From Cohaesibacter sp. ES.047 (GTDB lineage: Bacteria; Pseudomonadota; Alphaproteobacteria; Rhizobiales; Cohaesibacteraceae), in NCBI RefSeq assembly GCF_900215505.1, contig NZ_LT907844.1, positions 558,001 through 622,000 on the forward strand: a DNA stretch of 64,000 nucleotides. The letters are read 5' to 3'. The notes beneath the pieces were generated by a model, which saw only the letters and a program-made list of their open reading frames with translations, was not told the origin of the DNA and searched no databases. Shown piece after piece: positions 42,244-54,371 of the stretch. The position numbers were made by a program, and so were the translations under genes. Every line of letters starts with the position of its first letter. Positions within the stretch are counted from its first letter, which is position 1.

Positions 42244-43362
42244 ATGAAAGTCACTCTCGAGCGGGCAACCCTTTTGAAGTCGCTGAACCATGTCCATCGG
42301 GTGGTAGAGAGACGGAATACCATTCCGATCCTCTCCAACGTGCTCCTCAGAGCCGAAGGGGGAGATCTGGTCTTCAAGGCAACCGACCTCGATCTGGAAG
42401 TGCTGGAAACAGCGCCGGCCATGGTTGAAGTAGGGGGCGCAACCACCGTCCCGGCTCACATGCTCTATGACATCGTTCGCAAATTGCCCGACGGCTCGGA
42501 AGTGACTCTTGAGACGAACGAAGATCAGACGTCCCTTGCCATCAGCGCCGGTCGGTCGCATTTCACCTTGCAGATCCTGCCGGTAACGGACTTCCCCGAC
42601 ATCACGGCCGGAGAGTTCAGCCACACCTTCACGATCAAGGCGCTTGATCTCAAGCGACTCATCGATCACACGCAGTTCGCGATCTCGACAGAGGAAACGC
42701 GCTATTATCTCAACGGCATCTATGTGCACAGCATTGAGGTCGACGGCACCCAGCTGTTGCGCGCTGTGGCCACGGACGGTCACCGTCTGGCACAAGCTCA
42801 ATTGCCCGCTCCGGCAGGGGCTGCTGGCATGCCCGGCGTGATCGTGCCGCGCAAGACCGTTTCGGAAGTCCAGAAGCTGATTGAAGACCCCGAAGCAAAC
42901 ATTGCGGTCGAGCTATCCGAATCCAAAATCCGCCTGACGATCGGGCCGGTCGTGCTGACGTCCAAACTGATCGACGGCACCTTCCCGGACTATGAAAAGG
43001 TCATCCCAAAAGGCAACGACAAGGCCATGAAGGTCGAGAATGCCCTGTTTGCCCAAGCGGTTGATCGTGTGGCGACCGTGTCCAACGAACGGGGCCGCGC
43101 GGTCAAGCTGAGTGTCGAGTCTGGCCGTCTGGTGCTCTCTGTTTCCAACCCCGATTCGGGCACGGCAACCGACGAGCTGGCAGTGGAGTATGATTCCGAA
43201 CCGATGGAAATCGGCTTCAATGCCCGTTACCTGCTGGACATCACCAACCAGCTGGAAAGCGACAGCGCGCAATTCCGACTGGCTGATTCCGGCTCGCCGA
43301 CCCTCATTCAGGACTATGGTGACAATGACACGCTCTATGTGCTGATGCCGATGCGCGTGTGA
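42244..43362 (+). CDS. dnaN: DNA polymerase III beta subunit (sliding clamp)
   Basis: A 372-residue clamp of three similar domains. N-terminal MKVTLERATLLKSLNHVHRVVERRNTIPIL (pieces: LLKSLNHVHRVVERR, NTIPILSNV), the second-domain pattern YYLNGIYVH...ATDGHRLA and the C-terminal end LYVLMPMRV that lines the hydrophobic clamp pocket. Length is as usual. AGGGATATG places the Shine-Dalgarno very close to the ATG. Confidence 0.99.
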   Translation: MKVTLERATLLKSLNHVHRVVERRNTIPILSNVLLRAEGGDLVFKATDLDLEVLETAPAMVEVGGATTVPAHMLYDIVRKLPDGSEVTLETNEDQTSLAISAGRSHFTLQILPVTDFPDITAGEFSHTFTIKALDLKRLIDHTQFAISTEETRYYLNGIYVHSIEVDGTQLLRAVATDGHRLAQAQLPAPAGAAGMPGVIVPRKTVSEVQKLIEDPEANIAVELSESKIRLTIGPVVLTSKLIDGTFPDYEKVIPKGNDKAMKVENALFAQAVDRVATVSNERGRAVKLSVESGRLVLSVSNPDSGTATDELAVEYDSEPMEIGFNARYLLDITNQLESDSAQFRLADSGSPTLIQDYGDNDTLYVLMPMRV

Positions 43363-43483
43363 TCGGATCCGCTCCGACGACATCACGATCAGATGGAGCG
43401 TTTCCATGGGCATTTCTTCGGAAATGCCCTTTTTGACTCAAAGCCGCACAAGGCAGGCAACAGACAGGGACTGGTTCGCACGC

Positions 43484-44704
43484 ATGACAGATACGCCTTC
43501 AGCCGCCGCCTTTCTGACGCAGGACGATGCGCCTGTCGACAGGGTTTCGGTTCGATCTGTCAGCCTGACCGACTATCGCAACTATCCCACCCTGTCGCTG
43601 GCCCTTACTGGTCGGCATGTCGTCCTGACCGGAGCCAACGGATCGGGCAAGACCAATTTGCTTGAGGCCATTTCCTTTCTGTCACCGGGCCGCGGGCTCC
43701 GGCGTGTCGCCTATCCGGACATCGCCCGCGAGGGGGCGTCAGGCAGCTGGGCGGTCTCCGTTGCCATCGATACGCCCTTTGGCCCGACAAAACTGGGAAC
43801 CGGCCTGCAACCGAGCCCGGATGGCTCCATGCAACGGCGCATCCGGATCAATGGCGCTCCGAGCAAATCGGCGGAAGGCCTTGGCGACCATGTTTCGGTG
43901 ATCTGGCTCACCCCTCAGATGGACAGCCATTTTACGGGCGCAGCGTCCGAGCGGCGTAAGTGGCTCGACCGGATGGTGCTGGCCATCGACAAGACCCATG
44001 GCAGCCGCGTCAATGCGTTCGAGAAAGCGATGCGCCAGCGCAATCGGCTGCTCGAAGAGGCCCCGCACGAGACGGTTTGGCTTGATGGCATTGAGGCCCA
44101 GATGGCCGAATATGGCTCAGCCATCGCGACCGCAAGGGCCGAATTGGTTTCGCTCCTGAACCGATCTCTTGATTTGCTGCATGCAAACGAAGGGTCATCG
44201 GCCTTTCCCAATGCTCTGGTGGGGCTTGAAGGCATTCTGGAAGCCGAGGCTTTTTCGCGCCCGGCGATCGAGAGCGAAGAGCATTATCGCGGCATCCTGG
44301 CGCAGATGCGCAACCGGGATCGCGGCGCAGGCCGCACGCTTGAAGGGCCGCATCGCTCCGACCTGATCGTTCGTCACGGCCCCAAGGATATGCCCGCAGC
44401 CAAATGTTCGACCGGTGAGCAGAAGGCGCTGTTGTTGGGGATCGTATTGGCACATGCGCATCTGGTTGCCGAGAGATGCGGGCGCACACCGCTTGTGCTT
44501 CTGGACGAGGTCGCAGCCCATCTTGATGAAAGCCGCCGTCTGGCCCTGTTCGATCTTCTGGACCGGCTCGGCTGTCAGGCCTGGGTGACGGGCACCGATG
44601 ATGCCGTCTTCGAGCCGCTGGGGGATCGCGCCGAACGCTTCCATGTGGATCTGGGCACCGTGGTTCCGATCACTAGGATGGAACATCCCGGCGCAATCGG
44701 ATAA
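43484..44704 (+). CDS. recF: DNA repair and replication protein RecF
   Basis: About 406 residues of an SMC-like ATPase. Walker A TGANGSGKTNLLEAISFLSPG, the AEGLGDHVSVIWLTPQMD region, the arm, the signature KCSTGEQKALLLGIVLAHA and Walker B TPLVLLDEVAAHLDESRR. It loads RecA at gaps with RecO and RecR. ATG 43484 (MTDTPSAAAFL) is chosen by context; the frame is open to 43406 (MGISSEMPFL), whose residues fit less well. The Shine-Dalgarno is weak. Confidence 0.95.
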   Translation: MTDTPSAAAFLTQDDAPVDRVSVRSVSLTDYRNYPTLSLALTGRHVVLTGANGSGKTNLLEAISFLSPGRGLRRVAYPDIAREGASGSWAVSVAIDTPFGPTKLGTGLQPSPDGSMQRRIRINGAPSKSAEGLGDHVSVIWLTPQMDSHFTGAASERRKWLDRMVLAIDKTHGSRVNAFEKAMRQRNRLLEEAPHETVWLDGIEAQMAEYGSAIATARAELVSLLNRSLDLLHANEGSSAFPNALVGLEGILEAEAFSRPAIESEEHYRGILAQMRNRDRGAGRTLEGPHRSDLIVRHGPKDMPAAKCSTGEQKALLLGIVLAHAHLVAERCGRTPLVLLDEVAAHLDESRRLALFDLLDRLGCQAWVTGTDDAVFEPLGDRAERFHVDLGTVVPITRMEHPGAIG

Positions 44705-44713
44705 GCTCCGCCC

Positions 44714-45121
44714 ATGAAAACGACAATCACCGACACATTGGCCACAATTCTGTTCTTCACCGTCCTTGCAGGGTTTGTCGAGCTGTACATTGCCCAGCTC
44801 AGCCTTGAGCAAATGCTGATCACGCGCCTCATCATGGTGCCGGTGATGGTCGCCACCGGGCGGCCCTACGGCCTTTATCGCGATTGGTGCTTTAGAAAGG
44901 TGCTGCCCGGGTCAGAACCCATGCGCATGTTGATCGACGGACTTGCCTTCATCAGCTTTCAGGTCCCGGTCTATGCAGCGACGCTTTTCATCGCCGGAGC
45001 CAGCATTGAGGAGGCGTTGACCGCCATTGGATCAGCCATCCTGTTGATGCTGCTGGTCAGTCGCCCGTTCGGTCTGTTCCTTGAGCTCGTCCGGCGTCTC
45101 GCCGGCGTTTCGGCATTGTAA
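44714..45121 (+). CDS. L-alanine exporter AlaE-like protein
   Basis: A 135-residue membrane protein with four predicted helices. It shares the order of AlaE of E. coli: ITDTLATILFFTVLAGFVELYI, LITRLIMVPVMVATGRPYGLYRD, AFISFQVPVYAATLFIAGAS and SAILLMLLVSRPFGLFLELVRRL. AlaE exports L-alanine. It follows recF after 9 bases and leads into the cytochrome gene after 15, so the three look co-transcribed. The assignment is by pattern, not by alignment. Confidence 0.85.
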   Translation: MKTTITDTLATILFFTVLAGFVELYIAQLSLEQMLITRLIMVPVMVATGRPYGLYRDWCFRKVLPGSEPMRMLIDGLAFISFQVPVYAATLFIAGASIEEALTAIGSAILLMLLVSRPFGLFLELVRRLAGVSAL

Positions 45122-45136
45122 CGGGGCGAGACGATC

Positions 45137-45586
45137 ATGGTCAGACGCAGGAAACGCTGGAAATTTGCCCGATCAAGAAACAGCTTTCTGATTTTGTTCC
45201 TGTCCGTCTCATCCCTTCTGCTGCTGATTTTCAGTGGGGGAGACATCAGCCAGATCGGCGGGCACAACGCCGATGGCCCGATCTTGAAACAGGGACTTGA
45301 TGGCGATCAGATCCGGCGGACCGGCCTAAGTCTCTATAACGCCAATTGCATGAGTTGCCATGGCATCGAAGGGCGTGGCACCAGCTTCGCCCCCCCCCTC
45401 GTTCACCCGCTCTACATGCCCGACAAGCTCAGTGATCGCGCCTTTGTCAAGGCGATCTTTCAGGGTGTGGAGCAGACCAACTGGAAGTATGGCCCGATGA
45501 AGCCCGTGAAAGCGCTCAATCAGGTTGAATCCGCGCAGATTTTGGCCTATATCAGAAGCCTGCAGAAGGTGCCGAAATTCCGCTAA
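45137..45586 (+). CDS. Membrane-anchored c-type cytochrome
   Basis: A 149-residue protein with a basic N terminus (MVRRRKRWKFARSRN) and one transmembrane or uncleaved signal helix at residues 17-33. The haem site is NANCMSCHGIEGRG (CxxCH at 71-75), distal ligand probably Met121 (KYGPMKPV). It looks like a small class I cytochrome c that carries electrons in the periplasm while anchored. The reading frame lies 15 bases after the AlaE-like gene. Confidence 0.9.
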   Translation: MVRRRKRWKFARSRNSFLILFLSVSSLLLLIFSGGDISQIGGHNADGPILKQGLDGDQIRRTGLSLYNANCMSCHGIEGRGTSFAPPLVHPLYMPDKLSDRAFVKAIFQGVEQTNWKYGPMKPVKALNQVESAQILAYIRSLQKVPKFR

Positions 45587-45686
45587 ATTTTGCCCCAAAA
45601 AGCCCCAAACCAGACGCAAATTTTGCGTGAGCGGATAACTCTCCACAGAAGGCCCCGACTTCACCTCTCCTCTCTCGCCAGTTCAG

Positions 45687-45714
45687 TTGAATAAGGCGAA
45701 AAACCAATTATAAG
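45687..45714 (+). promoter_or_regulatory. Promoter of gyrB
   Basis: -35 TTGAAT (45687-45692), 16-bp spacer, -10 TATAAG (45709-45714). The start codon of gyrB follows 38 bases after the -10. Confidence 0.65.
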
Positions 45715-45742
45715 TGAGAGGTTAGCTCAAGCCAAAGGATGA

Positions 45743-48181
<2,439 letters not shown>

Positions 48182-48218
48182 CGGTTAACCACCGATAGCC
48201 AACCGCCGGGAGTGGGAC

Positions 48219-48659
48219 ATGGCCTCAGCCGACGAGATTATCGCAGCGCTTGACATGCAGCCCCACCCGGAGGGCGGCTATTTCGTCGAGACGTTCCGCG
48301 ATGACGAAGGCAGCAACGGTCGCGGTCATTGCACCGCGATCTATTTTCTGCTCAAGGCCGGAGAGCGCTCCCACTGGCATCGTGTTGATGCGGTGGAAAG
48401 CTGGTTCTGGCATGATGGTGCCCCGTTATCTCTTAAAATGGCTGAAAACGGGCAGAATGTGGTCGAGCATAACCTCGGCCCGGACATTCTGAACGGTCAG
48501 GCACCGCAAGCAATCGTTCCAAAAAACGCATGGCAATCGGCCCAATCCCTTGGTGACTGGACCCTTGTCAGCTGTGTCGTTGCACCGGCCTTTCAGTTCG
48601 AGGGCTTCACCCTCGCGCCAGAAGGCTGGGAGCCGGATGGCTCTTCTTCCGCTTCATGA
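48219..48659 (+). CDS. DUF985-type cupin (epimerase-like)
   Basis: A 146-residue cupin: LDMQPHPEGGYFVETFRDDE, GHCTAIYFLLKAGERSHWHRVDAVESWFWHDGAPL (pieces: SHWHRVDAVESWFWH) and LVSCVVAPAFQFEGFTLAPEGW. The histidines in HWHRVDAVES can bind a metal. Function unknown; the family has been linked to sugar or uronate metabolism only by analogy. The start has GGGAGTGGGAC upstream. Confidence 0.88.
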   Translation: MASADEIIAALDMQPHPEGGYFVETFRDDEGSNGRGHCTAIYFLLKAGERSHWHRVDAVESWFWHDGAPLSLKMAENGQNVVEHNLGPDILNGQAPQAIVPKNAWQSAQSLGDWTLVSCVVAPAFQFEGFTLAPEGWEPDGSSSAS

Positions 48660-48760
48660 TGCGATCTCTCATTTCTCTGTCTTCCTCTCAGGTGACACAT
48701 GAAGACAGGTGACAAGAGCCCGGCATTTGACTAAGATCGGGACACAACTTTCCCCTGCAT

Positions 48761-48779
48761 GGTGCCGAAAATTGGCACC
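48761..48779 (+). promoter_or_regulatory. Hairpin and small leader frames upstream of rsgA
   Basis: Hairpin GGTGCC-GAAAATT-GGCACC (48761-48779) is followed by an excellent Shine-Dalgarno (GAAGGAGG) and a 12-codon frame, ATG 48812 to stop 48850 (MSVFLSLRANGI). A second frame from ATG 48855 to the TGA at 48933 (26 codons) overlaps the rsgA start as ATGA. The arrangement looks like a translated leader but could be chance. Confidence 0.4.
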
Positions 48780-48931
48780 TGCCAGCAACCAAGCCCTGAA
48801 GGAGGATATTTATGAGTGTCTTTTTGTCCCTCCGGGCAAACGGCATCTGAATGGATGACGGATCTTGCCTGGATCAACGGCCTTGCCGCGAGGCTTGCGC
48901 CGACCAAAAAGTATGTTCTTAAGGCAAGACA

Positions 48932-50029
48932 ATGACTTCCTTCGAAGACTTTCTTGGCAAAGCCCCTGACAGGAAACCCGGCTGGACCCTGTCCGAACTT
49001 GGCTTTACTGCCCATTTCATGAGCCAGCTCGACATCAACGAGCTGGACACCCTCACCCCTTTTCGCATCACGGAAATCCAGCGAACCATCGTGATGGGTC
49101 TTGGTGAAAGTGGGGCCAGGCCCCTGCGCACGCCGCACAAGGTGCCAACGTCGGATTTTGGCGTCGGCGATTGGGTGCTCACCGACCATACCGACCAGAT
49201 CGTCCGGCGTCTTGATCCCAAGAGCGAGCTCAAACGCCGCTCTGCGGGCACGGATGTGTCCGAACAGATCATGGCCTGCAACGTGGATGTGCTGTTTATC
49301 GTCTCATCCTGCAATGACGACTTCAATCTTGCGCGCCTTGAACGCTTTCTGGCGCTGGCTAGGGACGCGGACGTAACGCCTGTAATCCTGATCACCAAAA
49401 CGGATCTGTGCGACGATCCCGAGCGCTATCTGGAACCCGCAAGGGACCTGATGGCCGGGGTGGATGTTATCGGTCTGAATGCCAAGGATACCCAAGCGGC
49501 AGATTCGCTCGCGCCTTGGGTCGAAAAGGGCCGGACAGTTGCCATGGTGGGGTCATCCGGTGTGGGCAAAACCACTTTGCTCAATGCCCTGACCGACCGG
49601 GCCGATGCCACACGGGACATCCGCGAGGATGATGCCAAGGGGCGGCACACAACCACCTTCCGTTCCCTGCATCGCACCGTCAATGGCGCATGGCTCGTCG
49701 ACACGCCGGGGATTCGCGCCCTCAGGCTGCACGAAAAGAGCACCGGCATCGAGCAGGTGTTTGATGATATCGTGGCATTGGCGGCACAATGCAAGTTCAG
49801 CGACTGTCAGCATGACACCGAACCCAAGTGTGCGGTTCAGGCTGCCATCTCGTCCGGGGAACTAAAAGCGGACCGGCTGGATCGTTGGCGCAAGTTGCAG
49901 GCCGAAGACAATCGCAACACCGAAACGATCGCAGAAAACCGCCGACGCTCCAAGACTTTCGGCAAGATGGTAAAGAATGCGGTGAAGGATTCCGATCGCT
50001 TCAAGGGGCGCATTCAAGATGATGATTGA
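48932..50029 (+). CDS. rsgA: Small ribosomal subunit biogenesis GTPase RsgA
   Basis: A 365-residue circularly permuted GTPase: OB fold at residues 45-110, then G4 ITKTDL (155-159), G1 VGSSGVGKTTLLNAL (206-220) and G3 WLVDTPGIR (255-263), with the zinc site Cys287, Cys292, His294, Cys300 in QCKFSDCQHDTEPKC. It releases late 30S maturation factors. ATG 48932 has AAGG 8 bases upstream. It overlaps the next gene by 11 bases. Confidence 0.96.
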   Translation: MTSFEDFLGKAPDRKPGWTLSELGFTAHFMSQLDINELDTLTPFRITEIQRTIVMGLGESGARPLRTPHKVPTSDFGVGDWVLTDHTDQIVRRLDPKSELKRRSAGTDVSEQIMACNVDVLFIVSSCNDDFNLARLERFLALARDADVTPVILITKTDLCDDPERYLEPARDLMAGVDVIGLNAKDTQAADSLAPWVEKGRTVAMVGSSGVGKTTLLNALTDRADATRDIREDDAKGRHTTTFRSLHRTVNGAWLVDTPGIRALRLHEKSTGIEQVFDDIVALAAQCKFSDCQHDTEPKCAVQAAISSGELKADRLDRWRKLQAEDNRNTETIAENRRRSKTFGKMVKNAVKDSDRFKGRIQDDD

Positions 50030-50609
50030 GACTGCGCAGATCCTGTTTCTGCACGGGGCCTCCTCATCGGGCAAATCGACATTGGCGAGGGCGTTGCAAG
50101 ACGCCCTTCCCCTCCCTTTCTGGCACATTTCCATTGACCATCTGCGTGATTCCGGCGTTCTGCCTAGCAAGCGCTTCAAGTCGGGTGAGTTTGATTGGCA
50201 ACTGGCCCGCCAGTGCTTTTTTGATGGCTATCACCGTTCCCTCAAGGCTTATGCATCAGCAGGCAACCACCTGATCCTTGAGCACATTCTGGACGAAGAG
50301 GGCTGGTTCGATCAGTTGGTCAGGCTTTTTGAGCCCTTTGAGGTCCTGTTCATCGGCCTGCATTGTCCGATCGACATTCTCGAAGCGCGGGAGAAAGCCC
50401 GCGGTGATCGACCAAGAGGCAGTGCTGTTGCCGACTATCACAGCATCCACAAGGGTCTGCGCTATGATCTGGAGCTTGATGCGCTTGAGCCGCTCGAGGA
50501 AAACGTCGAGACGGTGATTGCAGCCTGGCGGCAGCGCATCGAGACCGGCGATATTCGCCGGTCGGTGTTTCGGCAGCAGCTTGAGCGGTTAGGGAACCAG
50601 AACCAGTGA
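50019..50609 (+). CDS. Chloramphenicol-phosphotransferase-like kinase
   Basis: A 196-residue P-loop kinase with Walker A FLHGASSSGKSTLARAL (13-21), an aspartate in HISIDHLRDSG and a lid with EAREKARGDRPRGSA. It matches the CPT-like (PF07931) fold; family members phosphorylate chloramphenicol or unknown small molecules, so resistance must not be assumed. Its start overlaps rsgA by 11 bases (translation coupling). It ends 21 bases inside the stop region of the minus-strand quinone oxidoreductase. Confidence 0.8.
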   Translation: MMIETAQILFLHGASSSGKSTLARALQDALPLPFWHISIDHLRDSGVLPSKRFKSGEFDWQLARQCFFDGYHRSLKAYASAGNHLILEHILDEEGWFDQLVRLFEPFEVLFIGLHCPIDILEAREKARGDRPRGSAVADYHSIHKGLRYDLELDALEPLEENVETVIAAWRQRIETGDIRRSVFRQQLERLGNQNQ

Positions 50610-51572
50610 CCCGGTGGTCTTGCGCCCGGACAGGTCCTCATGGGCCGTGGCGGCATCCGCAAGAGCATATTCCGCAGGCGGTGCGATCTTGACGGCACCG
50701 GAGGAAAGAGCAGCAAAGAAGTCATAGCTGGCCGCATCAAGGGCTTGGCGCGTTGCGATGAAATGCACAAGCGTCGGGCGTGTCACCATGAGCGAGCCCT
50801 TGGCCGCCAGAATCCCCAGCTTGACACCATCGACCGGACCAGAGGCATTGCCAAAGCTGATCATCAGACCACGTGGCGCCAGACAGTCAAGACTGTCGAT
50901 GAACGTGTCCTTGCCAACGCCGTCGAACACGACAGGAAGCTTCTTGCCATCAGTAATTTCCAAAACCCGTTCCGGAACCGAATCAGTTTTGTAATTGATG
51001 ACGTGCTGACAGCCCAACGACTTGGCCAGTTTCACCTTTTCCTCTGATCCGGCGGTCCCGATCACTGTGGCACCCAAAGATTTCAACCATTGTACGGCAA
51101 TGGTGCCGACGCCACCGGCCGCCGCGTGGAACAGAACCGTGTCACCTTCCTTGACCGGATAGATCTGGCGAATGAGATATTGCACAGTTAGTCCCTTGAG
51201 CAGCGAGGCAGCTGCATCCTTGGTCGAAATGCTGGTGGGCAACAGCACGGCGCTGTCCGCCGCAATGACATTGTGACTGGCATAAGATCCTATGGGACCA
51301 GAGCAATAGGCGACGCGATCACCAACGGCCATGCCCTCGACATCCGCGCCGATCGCCTCGATTAGGCCAGCGGCCTCACCGCCCAGACCCGAGGGAAGCT
51401 GCGGGACCGGGTAGAGGCCAGTGCGATGATAGGTGTCGATGAAATTGACCCCGACCGCCTCGTGCCGAACCAGAATCTGTGCGGGGCCGACCTCTGGAAT
51501 ATCCCGTTCGACAAGCTTCATCACCTCCGGTCCACCGTACCCTTTGATTTCGATTCGGGTCATTTTACTCAC
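50589..51572 (-). CDS. NADPH:quinone oxidoreductase (zinc-free MDR family)
   Basis: A 327-residue member of the quinone oxidoreductase group. EAVGVNFIDTYHRTGLYP, GGEAAGLIEAIGADVEGMAVGDRV (pieces) and the NADPH-binding AAAGGVGTIAVQWLKSLGATVIGT are typical. It reduces quinones by one or two electrons, probably for detoxification. GTG 51572 is chosen because AAGGAG is 6 bases upstream; ATG 51563 sits 15 bases from it. Its 3' end overlaps the CPT-like gene by 21 bases, tail to tail. Confidence 0.92.
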   Translation of the reverse strand: MSKMTRIEIKGYGGPEVMKLVERDIPEVGPAQILVRHEAVGVNFIDTYHRTGLYPVPQLPSGLGGEAAGLIEAIGADVEGMAVGDRVAYCSGPIGSYASHNVIAADSAVLLPTSISTKDAAASLLKGLTVQYLIRQIYPVKEGDTVLFHAAAGGVGTIAVQWLKSLGATVIGTAGSEEKVKLAKSLGCQHVINYKTDSVPERVLEITDGKKLPVVFDGVGKDTFIDSLDCLAPRGLMISFGNASGPVDGVKLGILAAKGSLMVTRPTLVHFIATRQALDAASYDFFAALSSGAVKIAPPAEYALADAATAHEDLSGRKTTGSLVLVP

Positions 51573-51768
51573 GACACTCTCCTTGTTGCGGGTGCAGCGC
51601 TCACTGCAAAATGTTGCTCTATTCCAAAGTAGGCTATGGTGAGCAAATTGCAATCTTGCTTTTGCAGGCTTAACCACGTTCGAACCTCTGCGCCCATCCG
51701 TACATTTGCACGAGAAATTGCGCTCCGGCTTGTGATACAAGAAAGAAAAGAGTTTTCTGGACGGTTCC

Positions 51769-54096
51769 ATGTCAAACCCCGAGCATCACACGCCACGCCC
51801 CCCTGACCACAAGCCCGCGATGATGCGATCGGCGCTTTTTTCGATCGGCTTTCTACTGCTTGGTGGTGGCGCCTTTGCGATCACTTTCGAAGGGGCATGG
51901 ATCTGGATCGGTGCCCTTTTGTGGGGAATGGCAGGCATCGCCCTTGCTGCGGCAGTCAGTTTATCCGGCAACAAATCCTCCACTCCCCCCTCCCGTCCGA
52001 GCCATGATCAGGGCCTGCGCTCGCAGATCAAACGCCTTGATCACGCGTGCGAGCAATTGCAGGACGAGAATTGGGAGTTGCGCGAGGCGGAGCACAAATA
52101 CAAGACCCTGCTCAATCGGCAGGGCGACATCATTCTGCATCTTGGACCGAATGGGACCGTGGATTTTGCCAATGATTCCTTCGCCCGATTTTTCGAGCCG
52201 AGTGATGAGGGATCACCTTTCCGGCCCGACGAGTCGGCGATCAACCTGTTTCAGGGCGATGATAGGCCAGGCTGTCTCGATCCCCTTTGGGAAAAACTGA
52301 TCGAAACGAGAGAAGGGCCACGCTGGTTTCGCTGGACCGAGACCATGATGCGCTCGACCCAGAAGGGCGAACGCCGTCTGGTCATCGCCCGGGATGTGAC
52401 CGCCTACAAGCAGATGGAAGCGGCAAGTGAAGCGAAATCCCGTTTTCTGGCAACGATCAGCCACGAGATGCGAACACCGCTCAATGGCATCATCGGCATG
52501 GCGACCTTGCTGGAATCAACGACCCTGACAGCCGAGCAAGCCAGCTACAGTCAGGCTTTGCGCCAATCCGGCACCGCGTTGTTGGCGCTCGTCAATGACG
52601 TGCTTGACCTGTCGCGTATCGAAGCCAACAAGATGACCCTGAGCCACGAATGGACCTCGCCAGCCCGGCTGATGGAGGACGTGGTAGAGCTTCTGGCCCC
52701 CGACGCTCAAGAAAAAGGCCTGTCGGTCGCCTCATGGGTGGGACAGTCCGTACCCGACAAGCTTTTGATTGATCCGGTGCGGGTTCGGCAGATTCTCGTC
52801 AATCTGGTTGGCAATGCCATCAAATTCACCCCTGAGGGTGCCATCAACCTGTCGCTTGACTGTGAGACCCCGCCCGTCGAGGGCGAAGTGGCGACGATTC
52901 TTCTGTCCGTGCGCGATACGGGCCCGGGCATCAGCGAAGACATGCATGCCCGCCTGTTTGAAGAGTTCGAGCAGGCCGACACGGCCCGGACGCGGCGTCA
53001 TGAAGGCACCGGGCTTGGTCTGGCCATTTCGCAACGTCTGGCGCGCATGATGCAGGGGGATATTCTTCTTTCCAGCAAACTGGGCAAGGGCTCGACTTTC
53101 ACACTGAAACTCGATGCGTCCTGGCTCAACGAAGGGGACGAAGACCAGCCCGTCGGCGGTGGCGCAGAGATCGCCAGCCGCCCTTCCGGGCCAGTCAGTG
53201 CCAGTCAAAAGATTGGGGCCAGTCAAAAGATCGGGGCCAGTCAAAAGATCGGGGCCGAGCTTGCCGGGGATCGGCTCGTCGGTATCGATCTGACACAGGC
53301 TGATCAGCGGGCACTGCACGCCTATTGCAAGGACTGGGACATCGCGTTTCACAGCTTCAGCCTTGATGAATGGCAGCAACAGGGGGATGACATCCTTCCT
53401 GATCATCTGTTGATCAATGGCGCAGACCCGAACAAGGCAGAACGAATCATTGCCGCCTTTCATCCGCTTCAAGGCGGAAAGCTCACCCGGCCTGTTCCGC
53501 GCAGTCGCGTGATTCTGCTTGAGCCGAGCGAGCGGCGAGTGATTCCGCAGATGCGCGAAGGTGGCATCAACGCCTATCTGGTCAAACCCGTGCGGCAGGC
53601 TTCGCTGCATCTGGCGCTGCTGGGACATCCTGCCGCAGCTGAAAACAAAGATCATTTCGAATCCGAATCGCCCTCCGTCATCGAGCCTGTTTCACTTGCC
53701 GAGCCGCAAAAGCAACCCCATGTGCTGCTCGTGGAAGACAATGAAATCAATGCTCTTCTGGCGCACACGATTCTGACCAAAGAGGGAATGCAGGTAGGGC
53801 TTGCCAAATCCGGCACCGAGGCGCTGGCTCTTTATGACGGCGACACGATGGCTTTTGATCTGGCGCTGATCGACCTGCATATGCCCGACATGGACGGAAT
53901 GACCCTGTTTGACGCCATGAAGGAACGCGATCAGCAGCACGGACGCCGCATCCCCAAGATCGCCTTTACGGCCGACGCGTTGCAGGAGACCCAGGACGCC
54001 TGCCAACGGCATGGATTCGACGCCTTTATCGTCAAACCGTCCGAACCGGATCTCCTGGTCAGCCGCATCCGAGAAGTTCTTGAGTTGACAAAGTAA
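51769..54096 (+). CDS. Hybrid histidine kinase with PAS, degenerate and functional receiver domains
   Basis: A 775-residue membrane kinase: two transmembrane helices (residues 20-65), a PAS-like domain (110-215), HisKA with His232 in [16 protein letters not shown], HATPase_c ([36 protein letters not shown]), a second module at about 500-620 that looks like a receiver fold without the Asp, and a C-terminal receiver ([17 protein letters not shown]) with phospho-acceptor Asp702 in [12 protein letters not shown] triple 18-bp repeat sits between kinase and receivers. No phosphotransfer or output protein is nearby. Confidence 0.92.
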   Translation: MSNPEHHTPRPPDHKPAMMRSALFSIGFLLLGGGAFAITFEGAWIWIGALLWGMAGIALAAAVSLSGNKSSTPPSRPSHDQGLRSQIKRLDHACEQLQDENWELREAEHKYKTLLNRQGDIILHLGPNGTVDFANDSFARFFEPSDEGSPFRPDESAINLFQGDDRPGCLDPLWEKLIETREGPRWFRWTETMMRSTQKGERRLVIARDVTAYKQMEAASEAKSRFLATISHEMRTPLNGIIGMATLLESTTLTAEQASYSQALRQSGTALLALVNDVLDLSRIEANKMTLSHEWTSPARLMEDVVELLAPDAQEKGLSVASWVGQSVPDKLLIDPVRVRQILVNLVGNAIKFTPEGAINLSLDCETPPVEGEVATILLSVRDTGPGISEDMHARLFEEFEQADTARTRRHEGTGLGLAISQRLARMMQGDILLSSKLGKGSTFTLKLDASWLNEGDEDQPVGGGAEIASRPSGPVSASQKIGASQKIGASQKIGAELAGDRLVGIDLTQADQRALHAYCKDWDIAFHSFSLDEWQQQGDDILPDHLLINGADPNKAERIIAAFHPLQGGKLTRPVPRSRVILLEPSERRVIPQMREGGINAYLVKPVRQASLHLALLGHPAAAENKDHFESESPSVIEPVSLAEPQKQPHVLLVEDNEINALLAHTILTKEGMQVGLAKSGTEALALYDGDTMAFDLALIDLHMPDMDGMTLFDAMKERDQQHGRRIPKIAFTADALQETQDACQRHGFDAFIVKPSEPDLLVSRIREVLELTK
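53200..53253 (+). repeat. Three copies of an 18-bp in-frame repeat inside the hybrid kinase
   Basis: GCCAGTCAAAAGAT[T/C]GGG at 53200-53217, 53218-53235 and 53236-53253; the first differs by one base. It encodes ASQKIG repeated three times in the linker, followed by AELAGDR. The copy number can change without frameshift. Confidence 0.95.
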
Positions 54097-54371
54097 TGTC
54101 ATATAACTGTTCTATTGCACTGGTAGTTTTTCCGACCAGTCCGGGAGGAAGCACAGAAGTTGTTTTGGCCAAATGGCGATTGTCGACTATAGTTCTGGGA
54201 ATAAGATAGACGTGTAGTGCTCGATCAATTCGGACCCATGCGCGCCATGATAACGTCCGCGCATTGACGAAAGACCGGTGAGCTGGCTGTTCACCATCAG
54301 GCCACTGCATAGAAAGGCACCCACATGCGCAGCGCACTGCGTGCCATGTGGCAGGGAAGGGGACGGAAAGA

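Noticed and set aside
50019-50609. A chloramphenicol resistance gene
   Set aside because: Only the fold and P-loop match; CPT-like proteins have varied substrates and this one sits in an rsgA operon.
53200-53253. The triple repeat as a CRISPR-like or phage feature
   Set aside because: The units are contiguous without spacers and lie in frame inside a kinase gene.
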